Positions 11,850 to 26,097 of a stretch of 64,000 nucleotides of DNA are shown one piece after another. The notes under the pieces are model-generated. The model saw only the letters and a list, made by a program, of their open reading frames with translations, had not been told where the DNA came from and made no database searches. The stretch lies in NCBI GenBank assembly GCA_027919835.1, contig JANVFP010000005.1, positions 558,001 through 622,000 of the forward strand, given 5' to 3'. Within the stretch, counting starts at the first letter, position 1. Each line of letters opens with the position of its first letter. The position numbers were made by a program, and so were the translations under genes. Origin of the DNA: Lentinula raphanica. Taxonomy: Eukaryota > Basidiomycota > Agaricomycetes > Agaricales > Omphalotaceae.

Positions 11850-12276
11850 GATGATGATGAACCAGGTTGAAGATGGATGCACAATAAAAACCAGCTTTGA
11901 CCGGCATGTGACCGATCGCGTCAAGTTTTTCCGACTCCGAGTCCAAATCGCTTTCTTTGTTGATCAGAATATTTGTGACGCTCAAATCCTCATCAGAAGA
12001 CTCATCACAGTAGCAGAGGGAGGCATAATGAATGGGTCATATATTAGAGAAGAAAACACCAGACGAGATCGACTAATTATCATTGGTGAGTCAGAACCAG
12101 CAGATGACCAGACATTGGCAAACGCGAGAAGATGAGCTAGAGCGTAACTCGATCGGTTCTCCGAACCCAACAGGAACTAATTACGGTTGCCTGCAAGCCA
12201 CTTGGACAGACCTTTCCAAAGCGGAGATGTTGTAGAGATGCAAGCCAGCGCCCTTTGTCGAGTCTGCGAAGCGACA

Positions 12277-13211
12277 CTAATCATCCTCGTCCTCAACCTC
12301 TTCCACCCTTGCAGATCTACTTTGAGGCCGGGAGTTTCCTGAATCTTCGACTTCTTCTACAAATGCCCCGCCATTCTTTTTCAGCTTGTCGGCATCCCCT
12401 GACTTGTCTTTGTGCTTATCTCCTTTCTTCTTTTTCGACTTCTTCTTAGGCACGTCCCACTCCCATAACGGAATAAACGATTCGACCTATGGAGAAATGT
12501 TACCTCAATATTCACTGCAGAGATGGGACTAGGGGATACTCACAAATCCAACATCTGCAAACAGTTGCGGAAAGATCCAGATACCCGGGCTGGCGACAAT
12601 GACCGTGATGATATAGAATATCAATCGCACGATGGATATAGCGAAGAACAATCCTATGAGACCGAGCATGCCCATGCTCAGGTACCAAACACCTAAACGC
12701 ATTGTGGGTGGCCAAAGAGGGAACATGACGCCTCCAAGCATGATAGCCACCATCAGAATACCACCCGCGTATGTTGTCCATTGCGAGCCATCATAGAACC
12801 ATGCATAATATTCGTCTGGGATGAATTTCTGCTCCTGTATGATCAAGAGGGATTTTGGAGACGATGACGAGGTGCCAGAAGGACCGCCGCGTTCGACGCG
12901 TAGGAAAAACGTGAATGCGTTGACAGCGTTGAGGACAGTCAGAGCCTCAGCTTCGGTGGTTATCTTTGGTACATTCTTCTGCTTCGCGTAGGCTGGTGAA
13001 AGAAGTGCTTTTATTGCGGATTTTCCTAAGTTATCAGTGTGATTAGACAGAAGTGTATAAATCCAAATTTAGCCTGCACACCCTTGAAGTAATCAATCCT
13101 CTTCCCACTCAAAGCACCAACTCGGACTTTGATTCCTGCATTTCCACTTCGTAGGAATTGGGCCACTTTCTTCATGTCCGGTGGGGCTTTTGCTTGTTGT
13201 TCCATCGACAT
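12277..13211 (-). CDS. SEC62: Protein translocation protein SEC62
   Basis: Subunit of the Sec62/Sec63 complex that drives post-translational import of secretory precursors through the ER Sec61 channel. Three exons (13082-13211, 12544-13025, 12277-12486) give 273 residues. The cytosolic N-terminus has VAQFLRSGNAGIKVRVGAL and the family sequence KRIDYFKGKSA across the first splice. Two close membrane helices follow (YAGGILMVAIMLGGVMFPL and the stretch from GMLGLIGLFFAISIVRL to IVASP). The hallmark GIWIFPQLFADVGF joins VESFIPLWEWDVP, then comes a Lys-rich tail KKKSKKKKGDKHKDK and acidic EEVEDEDD end. The tail may contact Sec63 or ribosomes by analogy with yeast and mammals. Length fits the family. 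Confidence 0.92.
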
Positions 13212-13570
13212 CCTGGCAAGTTTGGGAGGTCTCGAAGGGGAATATCAAGTGGTTTTTTCTGAGGAGAAGGAGACCTGGAGTGGCCAGTCCAATATGTGGT
13301 GGAAAGAGAAAATCCAGCTGGCATCACCGCCTCACCGTGTCTGATTACTAAGCGTAGGTCGGTCCGCTTGAATCCGTTTTTTAAAGCGCCCGTTGCTGTG
13401 TTGCTCACTACTACTGTCAGTCTTCCAGTAACTCCTCCAGCTCTCGTCTTCCCAAGCCTCCGTTCTTGGATCTTAATGAAATTTGATCCCGCTCACCCAT
13501 ACTACTATCAATCGGTCTGGAAGTCATTTAGACTTATCGACAAGTTACAACATTCCCGCGTTGACCTACA

Positions 13571-14018
13571 ATGACATCCAGCTCGACGGAGACGATCGTT
13601 TGGCACCAGTGGTCTCGAGTTGTCAACTTTTCATCCTTTGCTTACCACGTCAGTCTTTCGGGGACCTTCGACCCTGCTATCTTCACCAACTTCGTCGCTG
13701 CGGGAGAACAAAATGATCTTGAGATAGAACGACATCGTCAACACTGCCGAACAGGAAAAAGGTTAGTCAATCATGTCACTATAGTATCCATTCAAAATTC
13801 ATTGTGATTGATGATCATCTTCACCTTTAAGCTTTCATAGCGCATCCCTACGCAGCCCTACGTTAGTTCAAATATCAAACCATTCCCAGTTGCGGGGATA
13901 TGTATCAAACTGGCGAAAACGGTTTCGAGGACAGCTACTGAAACTTTATCATTTTGATCAGCCAAGATGGATGCAGCAATCCGCACATGGTGTAGCGAGA
14001 CCTTCGAACACTCCCTAG
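13571..14018 (+). CDS. Possible small hypothetical protein (two exons)
   Basis: A tentative gene. An ATG at 13571 opens 191 nt, ending at a GTTAGT donor. An acceptor TTTAAG at 13826-13831 joins in phase to an exon that runs to TAG at 14016-14018, giving 125 residues. The second exon has LVQISNHSQLRGYV and NWRKRFRGQLLKLYHF, which read like protein rather than noise. No family was recognised and no signal or membrane segment is present. It is divergent from SEC62 with about 360 bp between. The chance that this is a random open frame is real. Confidence 0.3.
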
Positions 14019-15579
14019 AAAGAGTATCTGATCCTCCCAATACTTTCTATTGGCTGAAAGTTGAATCTTGTTGAACCAAGGCCTCATATCCATATCACTG
14101 GTAAGACTGATGACTACTACGTCCAAGTCAATTCCTGTCATGTTCTCATTGCGATCGCTTTATAGGGATTCCGCTTGTTGCTCTGGTGATCACTGGGGTC
14201 GTCAGTGGTTACCATCCCCCAGAGGTGCTGTTTATTGGATTGTCAAGATATGATGATGAGTACACTGAGCTCTTTCGCAGGGCGTCATCTAGCATCATCA
14301 TCATGCATATGGTCGGTATATGTTAGTATATGTTTGCTAGCAGACGCTAAAGGATCTCCGAGTACCGAAATACAAAGCGGTTAAACTAATGTGCGAAGTG
14401 AGCTTTCACGAGTCTACTGGTTCCTTCTGTCCACCCCCTTTCATATGCTGATGCAATACACGAATGCAGGTGGTTATCATGTCCTTGGACTTTCAATAAT
14501 TCATATGATGTGAAATTGATCGACACGAACTATTGACGCGTACCACCAGGTCCCACTGTGCATGAACACAATGCCATGCCGCGACATCTAGCGTGACCAT
14601 TGGCTTGTGTCTCCTTCAACCTTTAGTAACGTCAAGAAAGTCCCGGGGCCACACGGAAAGCGACAGAATTCAGTATGCACCCCAATGTTTACTCATCTGA
14701 GTCATCTCCCATCTCCCGCTGTCTACACTTGGCACGTATCTTTCGTAAATCTGCACAGGACGCAATGTTGAAGCGAGTTTACTTTGTTGGCAAATTGATG
14801 CTTTTGCGGTTCCTCACAGACACCGAAATGCGTTCTTGGATCTTGCGTGCCCTGAACCTTGTTGAACACGCTGCCCTTGTATTTCCCAATACACCGAGAC
14901 GTGATCGTTCTCTTCGGTGTTCTTATTATCATTCCACTCGGTCAATGACAATAGTGAAAGCTGTTGTTTCCCTCTTCTTGGTTTGCGTGGCTGAACGAAC
15001 TGAATCCCTGCAACAGCTTCCACCAGAGCTCGAGTGTCGCTGACGCGCTGTTATGAAGTTTGAGCTGCAGATCTTTGAGCTATTATGACTTATTATGATG
15101 ATCTACATTTTGGTGCTTTACTTACCGTTTCAGATATCCGAGAGACTCTCAATCGCCCAGTGTTATCTGTTCAAAGTCGAGAATGGCAGATGCCAACTGA
15201 ATAAATGGTTTCAGTGATGATGATGAGACTGTCGATACAAGATGCAGAAATTGAACGCTGAACCCGATGTGAAATGGCAGATTGCGAAATGCTGTGATAA
15301 CGAACGTGGAGAGAATCAGAGAGTCAAAGATGAAATCACTATCTAAGCCTTAGAAACCAGCATTTTGGGACGAGTATCGATTGCCATGGTAGTGTACTCA
15401 CAGAATATTTTATGAATAAATCAGTTTTCGCCCTTTTGTTTCCATCCGGGCGGGCTTCCAAAAGAAGCGACCGCTTTGAGTACATAACATCAGCCAAATC
15501 AGTGGTTGTTATTGTTCAATCTTGCCTTTCTCATCTCACTTTCATCTCTCTACCCTCTCCCTCTCCTTCGTCTTTCACG
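14019..15579. other. Gene-free stretch upstream of the MAP kinase
   Basis: About 1.56 kb without a supported gene. An intronless frame of 122 codons at 14675-15043 is the longest, but its composition is unlike the neighbours. The 3' part, about 15480-15579, is pyrimidine rich (CTCTACCCTCTCCCTCTCC), typical of a fungal transcription start region for the MAP kinase gene. Confidence 0.5.
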
Positions 15580-17134
<1,555 letters not shown>

Positions 17135-19102
17135 GCTTCCAGGTTACCTGTAGTTGGCTGTCCTGATTGATTATGTGCGTTGCATCTTCTTCTGAGATCT
17201 TAATTTATCCCTGACGCTTATGGTGTTTGTACGAACTCAGTCCCCCACACGAATCATATATCCACTGTTCTATCTCATGCTCAACATCAAAACCAAAAAT
17301 GTCGTCCTAATCGAGATGTTGCCGTGCAGTTGTCTCGTCCCATCTTTCATTCACGATCTCCCTCGACCATCTCAGAAACTCATCAGCCTGGGATCTTTGC
17401 GTTGTAACTTCTTGCGTGTATCATTTCCAAAACTTTTTTTGTGTAGAAATCGGCATCTGTCTTGACTAGAAGGAGATCAAACGCCATCGCCGCGGTTCCT
17501 GTTCATACATCTGCGGCGTTGGATGGATGGAGTGAACCGACCGCTGACGTGCACGCACTATCTTTTCCCGCCGTGACTCTTTTGACTTCAAAATGACTGT
17601 CATTCCCATCAATCATGAGCCAAAACGGATTGTATCTGGTTTTTAGGCTCATGATAATCATCCGCATAATCCATGAATCCTTACAGAATCCTTACATCTG
17701 TAATGTTTCATACCTCGTTTGTTTCTTCTGTGAAAGAATGGACTAGAGCATTTTTTTTCGCTGGTTGCCATTTGTCGCTGACTGGGTTCTTTCTGTTGTT
17801 TGTTTCGTTTGTTTCGATCTTTGATATGATTGAAACCTTCTCTAATCGTTGTTATTCTTCCTGTTGGCTTTTGGGGTCTTTCATATACCTTTTCATTTGC
17901 TCGGCGGTGAGGCATGATTCTGCCTCACCCTTTGAATCATAAATCCTTTTATCGTGGTTCTTCAATAATTGTTACCGATGTCATTTGTACATTATCCATG
18001 ACCGTGTCATGCAGAATCCCAAGTTTAAACTCGTCCTTTGTCGTGACGCTAAATCTCGGGAGCTGGAACATCAGCAAGACAAAGGGGAGGCCACTTGTAC
18101 AGGCCCTCCGAGAAGTGTCTCGCGAGATCAAGATATCTTCGTAAAGCCATTGAGCGCTTGGGCTTTCAACGGTGGAGATATCATCATCAGTCAATTGGTC
18201 TGCGTCTGCGTACCGCAGGGGGTTAATCATGTTGTTCATTGGCTGCCATCTTTCTCCCGATCATACCATACCGTCCACGAGCTGTTATGTTAACAGCATT
18301 ATGGGCAGTCGTGTACTCACTTTGAATACAACAGCTCGAAGACCAGATAGCGGAAAGGCCATTCATACACGCGACTGTCATATCACCGGGCCATCATTGA
18401 AGGAAGTTCTACGACATCGTCGACATGAACATAGCGTTGTGAAGTCAATAACTTTGGACAGAACTTTGGAGATTTATATGAAAGAACTTCCTTTCATATA
18501 CTGGCAGGTAGTAAGACTTCTGGACATCGTCCGAAATATCATATATCAGCTCTTCGACAAGACTGCACAGGCTGCTCTAGGCGAAGACATACAGACTGAG
18601 CTTCTGCCCTCCAAATCTTCTATGATTTTGGTTGCCAGGAGATGGGCAGGCGAAATTCCGGTATGTATCGCTTTGTCCTTGATCATTGATTCCAGCATCA
18701 CCGGGTACTTATACCTACTTCGAGATGGGCTCGCTGTGGAAAGAGTCAAGACTATGAGCTCTATGCTCGTAGAGTCAGAGCGTTTCGTCTTGCCTTCGGT
18801 GCGTCGCTGTCGTCGTTGTCGAAGGTAAGCTCGAGCGATTGGACTTAGAAATTCCAATTTGCTCGGATTGAGTCAGGCACGGCAAGCGCTTCCGACCGTG
18901 AGAAAGCTGACCTGTTTAGTCGGGACAGAAAATTGCGTAAGGCGCGTTTTGCTTTTGCAACCTTTACCAGCCTCCCTTGGCCGCTGTTACCCTCGTTCAT
19001 CTGCTTAGATTTCTCTCTTCTTTCGGCCGATACACACATTTTCCATGTAAGTCTTGCCAGTGAGCTCCTCTTTTGTCTTTTTTTCACAACAAGCACCTCA
19101 GC
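17135..19102. other. Long gene-poor stretch with possible gene remnants
   Basis: About 2 kb without a complete gene. The 17640-17900 part is T-rich on this strand. Two things stand out: the minus-strand segment 17949-18239 with protein-like composition (separate entry), and a plus-strand frame over 18172-18828 open for 218 codons that has no good ATG. The last about 200 bp, including a GTAAGT at 19047, may be the 5' untranslated region, with an intron, of the downstream gene. Confidence 0.45.
17949..18239 (-). pseudogene. Possible C-terminal gene remnant
   Basis: A minus-strand frame of 96 codons preceded by an acceptor-like AG (in GAAAG) reads DADQLTDDDISTVESPSAQW and then LYEDILISRD, ending TIIEEPR. 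The acidic QLTDDD run with following SPSAQW looks like the cytosolic tail of basidiomycete multi-pass membrane proteins. That is pattern memory, not a match I can prove. Upstream minus-strand sequence (18240-18860) does not give membrane helices, so if real this is a remnant of a broken gene. Confidence 0.25.
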
Positions 19103-20658
19103 ATGACAAGCAACGGGACCCCACACCACAACGCCATTCCTTCAGAAGTTGGTTGGCAATTTGTACCCCAATATTATAATTTTGTAAACAAAGAACCGGA
19201 ACGTTTACACTGTTTCTACAACAAACGTTCCACTTTTATTCATGGGTCAGAAGGTGAAGATGGTAAAACTTGCCACGGTCAACAGGTGCACTATATTTCT
19301 TTGTCATTCACGACCCAAAAATCTAACATCTTCTCTTCAGGAAATTCATGCTCAGATCACTTCTCTCGGTTTTCAGGACTGTAAAATCTTCATTAACTCG
19401 GTCGATGCTCAGTCGTCTGCCGATGGTGGTATCATCATTCAGGTCATCGGTGAAATGTCGAACAATAATGATCCCTGGCGGAAATTTGTGCAAACTTTCT
19501 TCCTTGCCGAACAACCCAACGGTTACTTCGTCTTGAACGATATCTTCCGGTTCTTGAAGGAGGATGCTGTTGAGGAGGGCTCTGACGCAGGAGAGTCAAC
19601 GCAAGTCACGTCCGAGCCTATTCCTGCTCCTGAACCTGTCGCTGCTGCTGCCGTGGAATATCCTCGGGAGGCTTCTCCGCTTCCTCCACCAGCTGAAGTC
19701 GTTGAAGTGGCTGTCCTCGCTGTCGAAGAGCCTCCTGTGACGGTCGTCGAGCTTGCACCGGCAGAGCCTGCCCCAGCACCTGCTCCGGAGCCTACCACTC
19801 AGGTCAACGGACACGAGACCGAAGAACCTGCCACGGTGTCTAAATCTCCTACTCCCGAACCTGTTGTCGCACCAACACCTCCACCTCCCGCAGCGGCACC
19901 GGTTGCTGCGCCATCACCCTCGCCTACCCCTGCTCCTGCTTCCTCCGTGGCTGCTGCTGCTGCTCCTGTTGCTCCCGCACCTGCTGCACCATCAGCACCG
20001 AAGACCTGGGCCAATCTTGCCGCTTCAAATCCTAAAAAATGGGGCAACGCTGTCGCTCATGACTCACGTGGATCATCGGAGAATGTTCCTAGCTCTCCTG
20101 CTGCTACTAGTTCCAGCGGTACTCAGACACCCAAGTCTTCGAATCCTCCCAGTAGGACACCACATCCTGCTGTGCAAAATGTGAACACTCCGCATTGTTT
20201 CATCAAAGTAAGTCTTTATGTGTTCTGTGGCCTTACAAAGTCTGACGATTGTATTTGTTCAGAGTGTGACAGAGCAAATTTCGCCTCAAGCTCTTTCGCA
20301 AGCGCTATCACGCTTTGGAGCTCTTAAGGTTCCTGTTGAGCTTTATCGAGATAAAATGTGCGCCTTTGCAGAGTTCACCACGGTCGATGCTGCCCGGCGT
20401 GCAATCAGTGCGTCTCTCCCTCCCTCCGCTGGCGGTGAGGGTGGTGTCAAGGTTGATATCGGTGGAAACGAAACATTGAAGGTCATTGTGGAGGTTAAAA
20501 AAGAGAGAGGTGAGAGGGGTGAGAGGCCGTATAATCGTGGACGGGGTCGTCCACCCTTTGCAGGCGAAGGGCGTGGAGCGGGTTCTAACGATGGTCGTGG
20601 TGGTGGTGGCTTCAGAGGCTCTGCACGAGGTGCAGGAAGAGGAAGAGGTTCTAAGTAG
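19103..20658 (+). CDS. G3BP-like NTF2-domain / RRM RNA-binding protein
   Basis: Probable stress-granule and deubiquitinase-cofactor protein of the G3BP/Bre5/Nxt3 family. Three exons (19103-19285, 19341-20207, 20263-20658) give 481 residues. Residues about 15-140 are an NTF2-like domain: VGWQFVPQYYNFVNKEPERL, FYNKRSTFIHG, then FQDCKIFINSVDAQSS, VIGEMSNNNDPWRKF and FVLNDIFRFL. A 190-residue Pro/Ala/Glu-rich linker follows. Next is a divergent RRM (CFIKSVTEQI, then GALKVPVELYRDKMCAFAEF as the RNP1 region). A Gly/Arg RGG-type tail (GRGRPPFAGEGRGAG, RGAGRGRGSK) ends the protein. This domain order is that of G3BP proteins. Homologues act in cytoplasmic mRNP condensates and partner Ubp3/USP10; that role is inferred. 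Confidence 0.9.
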
Positions 20659-21190
20659 GTTCTCCGACTGTGTATGATCTGCGGCATCCGATGTGATGGT
20701 TGGTCTCCTTTCTTCAATTCCATCAATGCCTCAAAAAACGATCTTGCTCGTGCTTCCAAAAAAAATCTTGTGACTAACTTACTACCTTCGTGTCATTTAC
20801 TTTTCTCTTACCATTTTTTTTGCTCTTTACTGTCCTGTTCGCCCCCTTCCCTGTTGTCATCACCTCCTACGCCCGTCTGCCTATCTCTTGCTTTTCGCTT
20901 TGTGTTCCTGCTGTGTTTGTGTCGGCACAATCTCGCATACCTTCTGCTTCTCACTCGAATACATCTTCATGCCCATCTCCTTGTTGCCTCGAACATCATG
21001 ACTCATTATGTTTCCCCTTGTTATCCGCAATCCCAATGTAGCCAGAGCCAATGTTTTAACATTCTTGACGCGAGATCCGAATTGAGTGAGCTACTAACTT
21101 GAAGTGTGACGTTCATTGTGAGCGCTAATTCACAACTTCGGTATTTCTCTCCTCTCCAGACTCCATGATCTCTTATTTCCTGGAATCATC
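20659..21190. other. Intergenic, pyrimidine-rich
   Basis: This 530-bp stretch holds the 3' untranslated region of the G3BP-like gene and the promoter of the SPX-EXS gene. A strongly C/T-rich segment at about 20780-20960 is notable. No gene is seen. Confidence 0.5.
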
Positions 21191-24100
21191 ATGAAATTTG
21201 CAAAGTAAATTCTTGCTCGTTGATTCTTTGTATGCTTTTGACAATACTTGCAGATATCTCCAACAAACTCAGGTAAACCCTCTCAGAAATTTTTTACAAA
21301 AAAATTGTACCTATTCATTCATCAGACGCCGGAATGGAAAAGGGCATACATGTATTTCCGTCTTCTATGCCCTGCTAGCTCGACACTCACGCGTATCTCA
21401 GCGACTATCGTGGGCTCAAGAAGAAAATTCACAAAGAGACAAGTCGTCCGAGCTCCGATTCCCAATTCAATCTTCCTCCGACCTCAGAACCCGAACATTA
21501 CGCCGACGAACTGGGAGACGACGCACCTACTACATCGCGCCTTCGCCACGATGCTGGGATGGGTCTAGGTGAACTTCCGATACGGAGAAAGTCGTTCACC
21601 GCGAGGAAAACGGCTTCACAGTCTTCTGTCACTGATGTCAATCAGCCTGCTCACAACCGCAAGCCATCCGCGAGCTCTGCTCAACTGAGTCGAACCATTA
21701 GCGGGGCAAAGAAACCGAAGAGCCAGATGAGTAAAGGCTTTCTGACTCGAGGTACGCTGTGGATCTATGAAAGTATCATTAGAGTCGAGCGTGTGATACT
21801 AACAAGTCTCTCCAGCTAGCACATTGCGAAGTCCTCCGCATCCCTTTGCTGGATCGATACCCTTGCATGACCTGATTCCGCTCCTCTCACCTCAAGAAGG
21901 CAGCTTCATCGATGCATTGGACAAAGAACTAGAAAAGATTGAGAAATTCTACGATACTCGGAAAAAGGAAATGGAAACCAGGACAAAACTCTTGCAAGCT
22001 CAGCTGATAGAACTCAATCTTCACCATCAACGGTTCCACGTTCGTTCCCGATACAACTCCTGCTTTCTATTTGATCTTGACATTGGTTTTCACAGGCAGC
22101 ACAAGCTAGGAACAGTCAATGGAATGTCGTTCTCCATTTTGTCACAAAATTCAGGTCCCCCCAGGCGAGCATGCTCGAGCATCTCAAGCCCAATGAATCC
22201 TCTTCGCAGAAGGGTAAAACCACCGAAATCGGAGACAGCCCTCCTCACGTTGACAGTGGCTATTCATCGACGAGTAAACATGATAATCCTTTGGACCCCA
22301 GATTAGACCCGGATGAATATCAAGCAGCCAAGAAAAAACTCAACAAGGCGGTCCTTGAGCACTACCGGTAAGACTTCTCATTTCGGTCTCATTACATCTG
22401 TTCATCGAGTGCTTGTCAGTGGTTTGGAGATGCTTCAGAACTATCGAGTGCGTTTCCAATATTCGTACACTTGGACTTAAGGTTTATGTCCACGCAGATT
22501 TTGAACATCACTGGCTTTAGAAAGGCGCTAAAGAAGTTTGAGAAGGTCACTAGGGTAAACAAAATGAAGCCTCTTTTACCCTCGCTCTTGCTTCTAATTT
22601 CTCCGTAGATTCCTGTCCAACATGCGTATATGACTGAGAGGGTTCGTCCAGTGTGAGCTTTTGGGTGAACTTTTGACCGAAACCAATCTAGGTCGAGACC
22701 AGTTCATTTGCCTCGGATAAGACTCTTCGCGGTATGATGGATGAGATGGAAGCGCTCTATGCCAGCCATTTTGGTACGCTCGGATCTTTTCAGAACTAAT
22801 GTCTTTTCATTTTGTATCTATGAACCAGCCCACGGAGACAAGAAAAGAGCCAAGACGCGACTTCGTGCCGGTGGGCTAAACAAGACACACCATTATAGTA
22901 CTTTTCGTTCAGGAATGTTGATTGGACTCGGAGTACCTCCTTTAGCCTCTGGAATCGTTGCTAGTAAGTGTTCTTAGTACGTTCTCCTTGTCGTCAATAA
23001 GTAAACGTTCAACCAGGCTTCCAAGCCGAAACGCGAGACAATATTCCCGGTTGGGATGGTCTTTTGCTTGTGTATGGTATCCTGTTAGTTCCCGTCGTGT
23101 TCTCAATCCTGGTTGGAATCAATCTCTTGGTATGGTCTCATTCGCGAATCAATTACATTTTCATTTTTGGTAAGTCCAATGAACCCTCTCCTGCTAATTC
23201 CAGAGGTGATTCATGGCATATCAGAACTGGATCCTCGGACACGAATGGATCATCGAGAATACTTCGAGGTACGGATAATGAACTCGCCATCTCCAATCTT
23301 AATCCTCACTCACCATTGACAGATTCCCAGCTTAATGTTCGCAACTCTTTGTTATGCATTCTGGCTTTCATTTTCTCGCATCGGAAGTCCATCGATATCT
23401 CCTGATATCTGGCCGTTAGTGTGGCTCGGATTTATTGCCGTGGTCATGTTTGATCCTTTCAATATCTTTTTCAAGAGCTCTCGATATTGGCTTGTCAAAA
23501 ATATCACAAAACTACTGACTTCAGGTACTCGTCGGGTCGAGGTAGGCGCTTAGACCTCTTATTATTCAGGTCTGATTTTTCTTTCACACAGTTTACTGAT
23601 TTCTGGATGGGGTCGGTTATTCTCTTGTTGTGAAACCAATTTGCTTGATCTGAAATCACCTTCACAGGGATCAGTTTTGCAGTCTCGTGTTTACGCTGTC
23701 GAACCTCTATCTCTTTGCCTGTTCATATACCGTCGGTTTTGAGAATTGGCACAAATGCGGCTCGACTGCCAATACCTGGCCCGCGGCTTTTATCCTGGCT
23801 ATGCTCCCGTTTCTCATCCGTCTGATTCAGAGCATCAAGCGTTATGTTGACTCAAAGCTGACTACCCATCTTATCAACGTAAGAAGATTTCTCTTTAGGT
23901 ACTGATCAACTCTTCTCACTTCAGTTTCTGCTAGGGTGGCAAATATTTCTGTGGGATTATCTATTATCTATGCTATTATATTTGGAGACATCAAGGTATT
24001 CAAAACCTAAGCAGCCGGGATTTCGAAGTTCCTAACGAGATGGTCTTTAGGCAGCCTCCGGAATACGAGTTTTGCTTTCTGGTGTTTGTTTGGCGCCCTT

Positions 24101-24699
24101 TACTCTGTTTATGCTTCAGCATGGGTGTGTCTGTGATTCCTAGTCCACTCTATCACAGTAAGTCTAAGGGTTGCCATACTTAGGACTTTTGGATGGATTG
24201 GTCCCTCCTCCGACCTCATGTGAATTATCCCTTCCTTCGCGCAGAACTAATCTACACGGACCATATCCCTGTGAGTTCCTTGACTGTTGCTGTTGCTGTT
24301 TTTATGTACGATTGACGCCCCATCGCAGTTCTACTATTTTGCCATCGTGAGTTGATTCTGGTCAGTTTGTTGAGCACTTACTGACCTCCCGGCAGATTTC
24401 AAATGTGCTCGTCCGGTTCATTTGGGTGATTTACATCCCCTCAGCTTCTGCGCCTAACATGTACCTACGGTTATTCATTGCTGGCTTCTTCGAAATGCTT
24501 CGAAGATGGCAATGGAATTTCAGTGAGTTTCTGACTCAAGATTTCGAATCATCCTCGAAAATACTCATATATGTTTGTAGTTCGTTTAGAGAACGAGCAC
24601 TTGGGTAACATGGATCAGTATCGGGTAACGCGTGAAGTTCCCCTCCCGTATTCTTTTGATGATAACCACCACCACGTCGGAGACACAGATGATGACTAG
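21191..24699 (+). CDS. SYG1: SPX-EXS phosphate exporter (SYG1/XPR1 family)
   Basis: Membrane protein of the XPR1/SYG1 family, which exports phosphate under control of inositol pyrophosphates bound by the SPX domain. The gene has many exons. The first four (21191-21204, 21254-21272, 21326-21351, 21402 onward) encode MKFAKYLQQTQTPEWKRAYI and the basic GLKKKIHKE helix. The second SPX block is SFIDALDKELEKIEKFY, then NITGFRKALKKFEK closes the domain. A hydrophobic part follows (MLIGLGVPPLASGIV, then a helix starting WDGLLLVYGILLVPVV). The EXS domain contains DPFNIFFKSSRYWLVKNI, the core around FENWHKCGS, and the C-terminal FEMLRRWQWNFIRLENEHLG. The stop is 24697-24699, after a His/Asp-rich end. 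A Ser-rich insert of about 60 residues splits the SPX domain, as is common in fungi. Confidence 0.92.
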
Positions 24700-26097
24700 A
24701 CACGCATGATGATGATGATGATTAGACGACGAGTTATGATACGCATGGTACTAATTACTAATTCACTTCATCGACATTGCAAGTCGCTCGAGTTTCATGA
24801 CCTAGTTTGTTCGGCAAGAGCTAACGTTGACCAGTTGAAGACGAGACGGCCGAATAACTCAGTCAAGCTTAGCATTGTCACGACATGACCTTTGCATTCC
24901 TTCTCTGTCCTCACGATGGGCAACATAGACAAGTTACCACGATTCGATTCTTTTGTTGTTATGTCCTTTCTGAGGCTTTCTCAACTTTTCTCACCCAGAT
25001 GCCCGGGCATTGAAAAGCTCGAGCCTCGGACCCAAGTGGATTTCTTTTTGATTTCTTCAATCCTTCAAAATCACGAACAATGTTTGCAAATCTAGAAGAC
25101 ACTGAACGGCATGAGAAAGGTGACATGATACGTCAATGGTGTTGCAGGTTCGCACTAGAATTATTGCATGGTAAATTCGCAAACGGGCCTACATTCGGAA
25201 CTGCTAACGAGTCTTTAAAGCTTTACAGGCTATGTATATGAGTCCTAAGTAACGATGGTAGCGGTGTTCCAGTCGCATTGATTATGATCCAAGAGACTTT
25301 CAAGTTTTTCTGTTTGGGGAAGACGAGATTATACTTACCCGATATATACCTTCTTCGTTCACCGTAGCTGACCCCTCGCTTGTCATTTAAGAGTCCGGCC
25401 AAAGCGTGTTTTTCGGTTGTTTTTCCACTACACAGGGAAAGCCTGTCATCAAAGAGCAATACTTCGACCTCTTGTTTCGGAAGAAAACACCTGAATTTGA
25501 GGTTTTGCATGGACGTGTGTTGCGCAGCCAGTAGCTATCAGCTTTTTATTGTCCCCGCTCTCTTGCTTTCGTGTTCATCGTGCACTTTACGACTTGAATT
25601 AGTTATTGAGATCGAGAGGGGTCTAAGTCACACAGGTCCCAGAAAACGTACCGGTGGGTACTGGCTGAGACCACTGCCATCTGCTGCGATGCTAAAGATA
25701 TAATTTCATCAATGTCAGGGAGCAGCATTTCACCAGTGCAACTGATGCTGACGATAAAACACAGTGTCTTTATGCATTGCTACCACCAACATGGTGTAGG
25801 GATCAGACACAGTAGTGAATGCGGAACTTAAGCGCTCAAAATCATATTGATTGAGAAAGCGACTTGATCAAGATTCAATTTCGAGTTCGTTCAGTACATA
25901 CATCGGGTTGAGTGTAGACTGGAGGGCAATAATGATACATTTTGGTGTTAAGTGCAATAAAAGTCCTTGCGCTGCGAGAACATGAACAAGTAGACTAACT
26001 AGTAACAATCGCTTGGTTAGAACGAAGGTGAGCGCGGAGTATTAAGTTTATACACAGGGAAGATGAAGGAGGCCCATTTCGAATCAGCCTTGCAAAA
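24700..26097. other. Gene-free stretch
   Basis: About 1.4 kb between the SPX-EXS gene and the convergent arrestin-like gene. It starts with a short GATGAT microsatellite (24704-24723). Open frames here are short and on both strands; none shows splice-consistent extension. Nothing else is recognised. Confidence 0.5.

Noticed and set aside
11841..11985. Longer N-terminus for the ELYS-domain protein by reading on to 11985
   Set aside because: It lacks an ATG at that end and ignores a GTGAGT donor and matching acceptor that give the family-like start MDVDSSDTLAYFDV.
14675..15043. Open frame of 122 codons on the plus strand
   Set aside because: No splice support, no recognisable domain, composition unlike neighbouring genes; the reverse strand is equally open here.
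19523..20047. Gly/Ala/Ser-rich minus-strand frames inside the G3BP-like gene
   Set aside because: Caused by the Pro/Ala-rich linker repeats read backwards; the plus-strand NTF2 and RRM domains fix the true frame.
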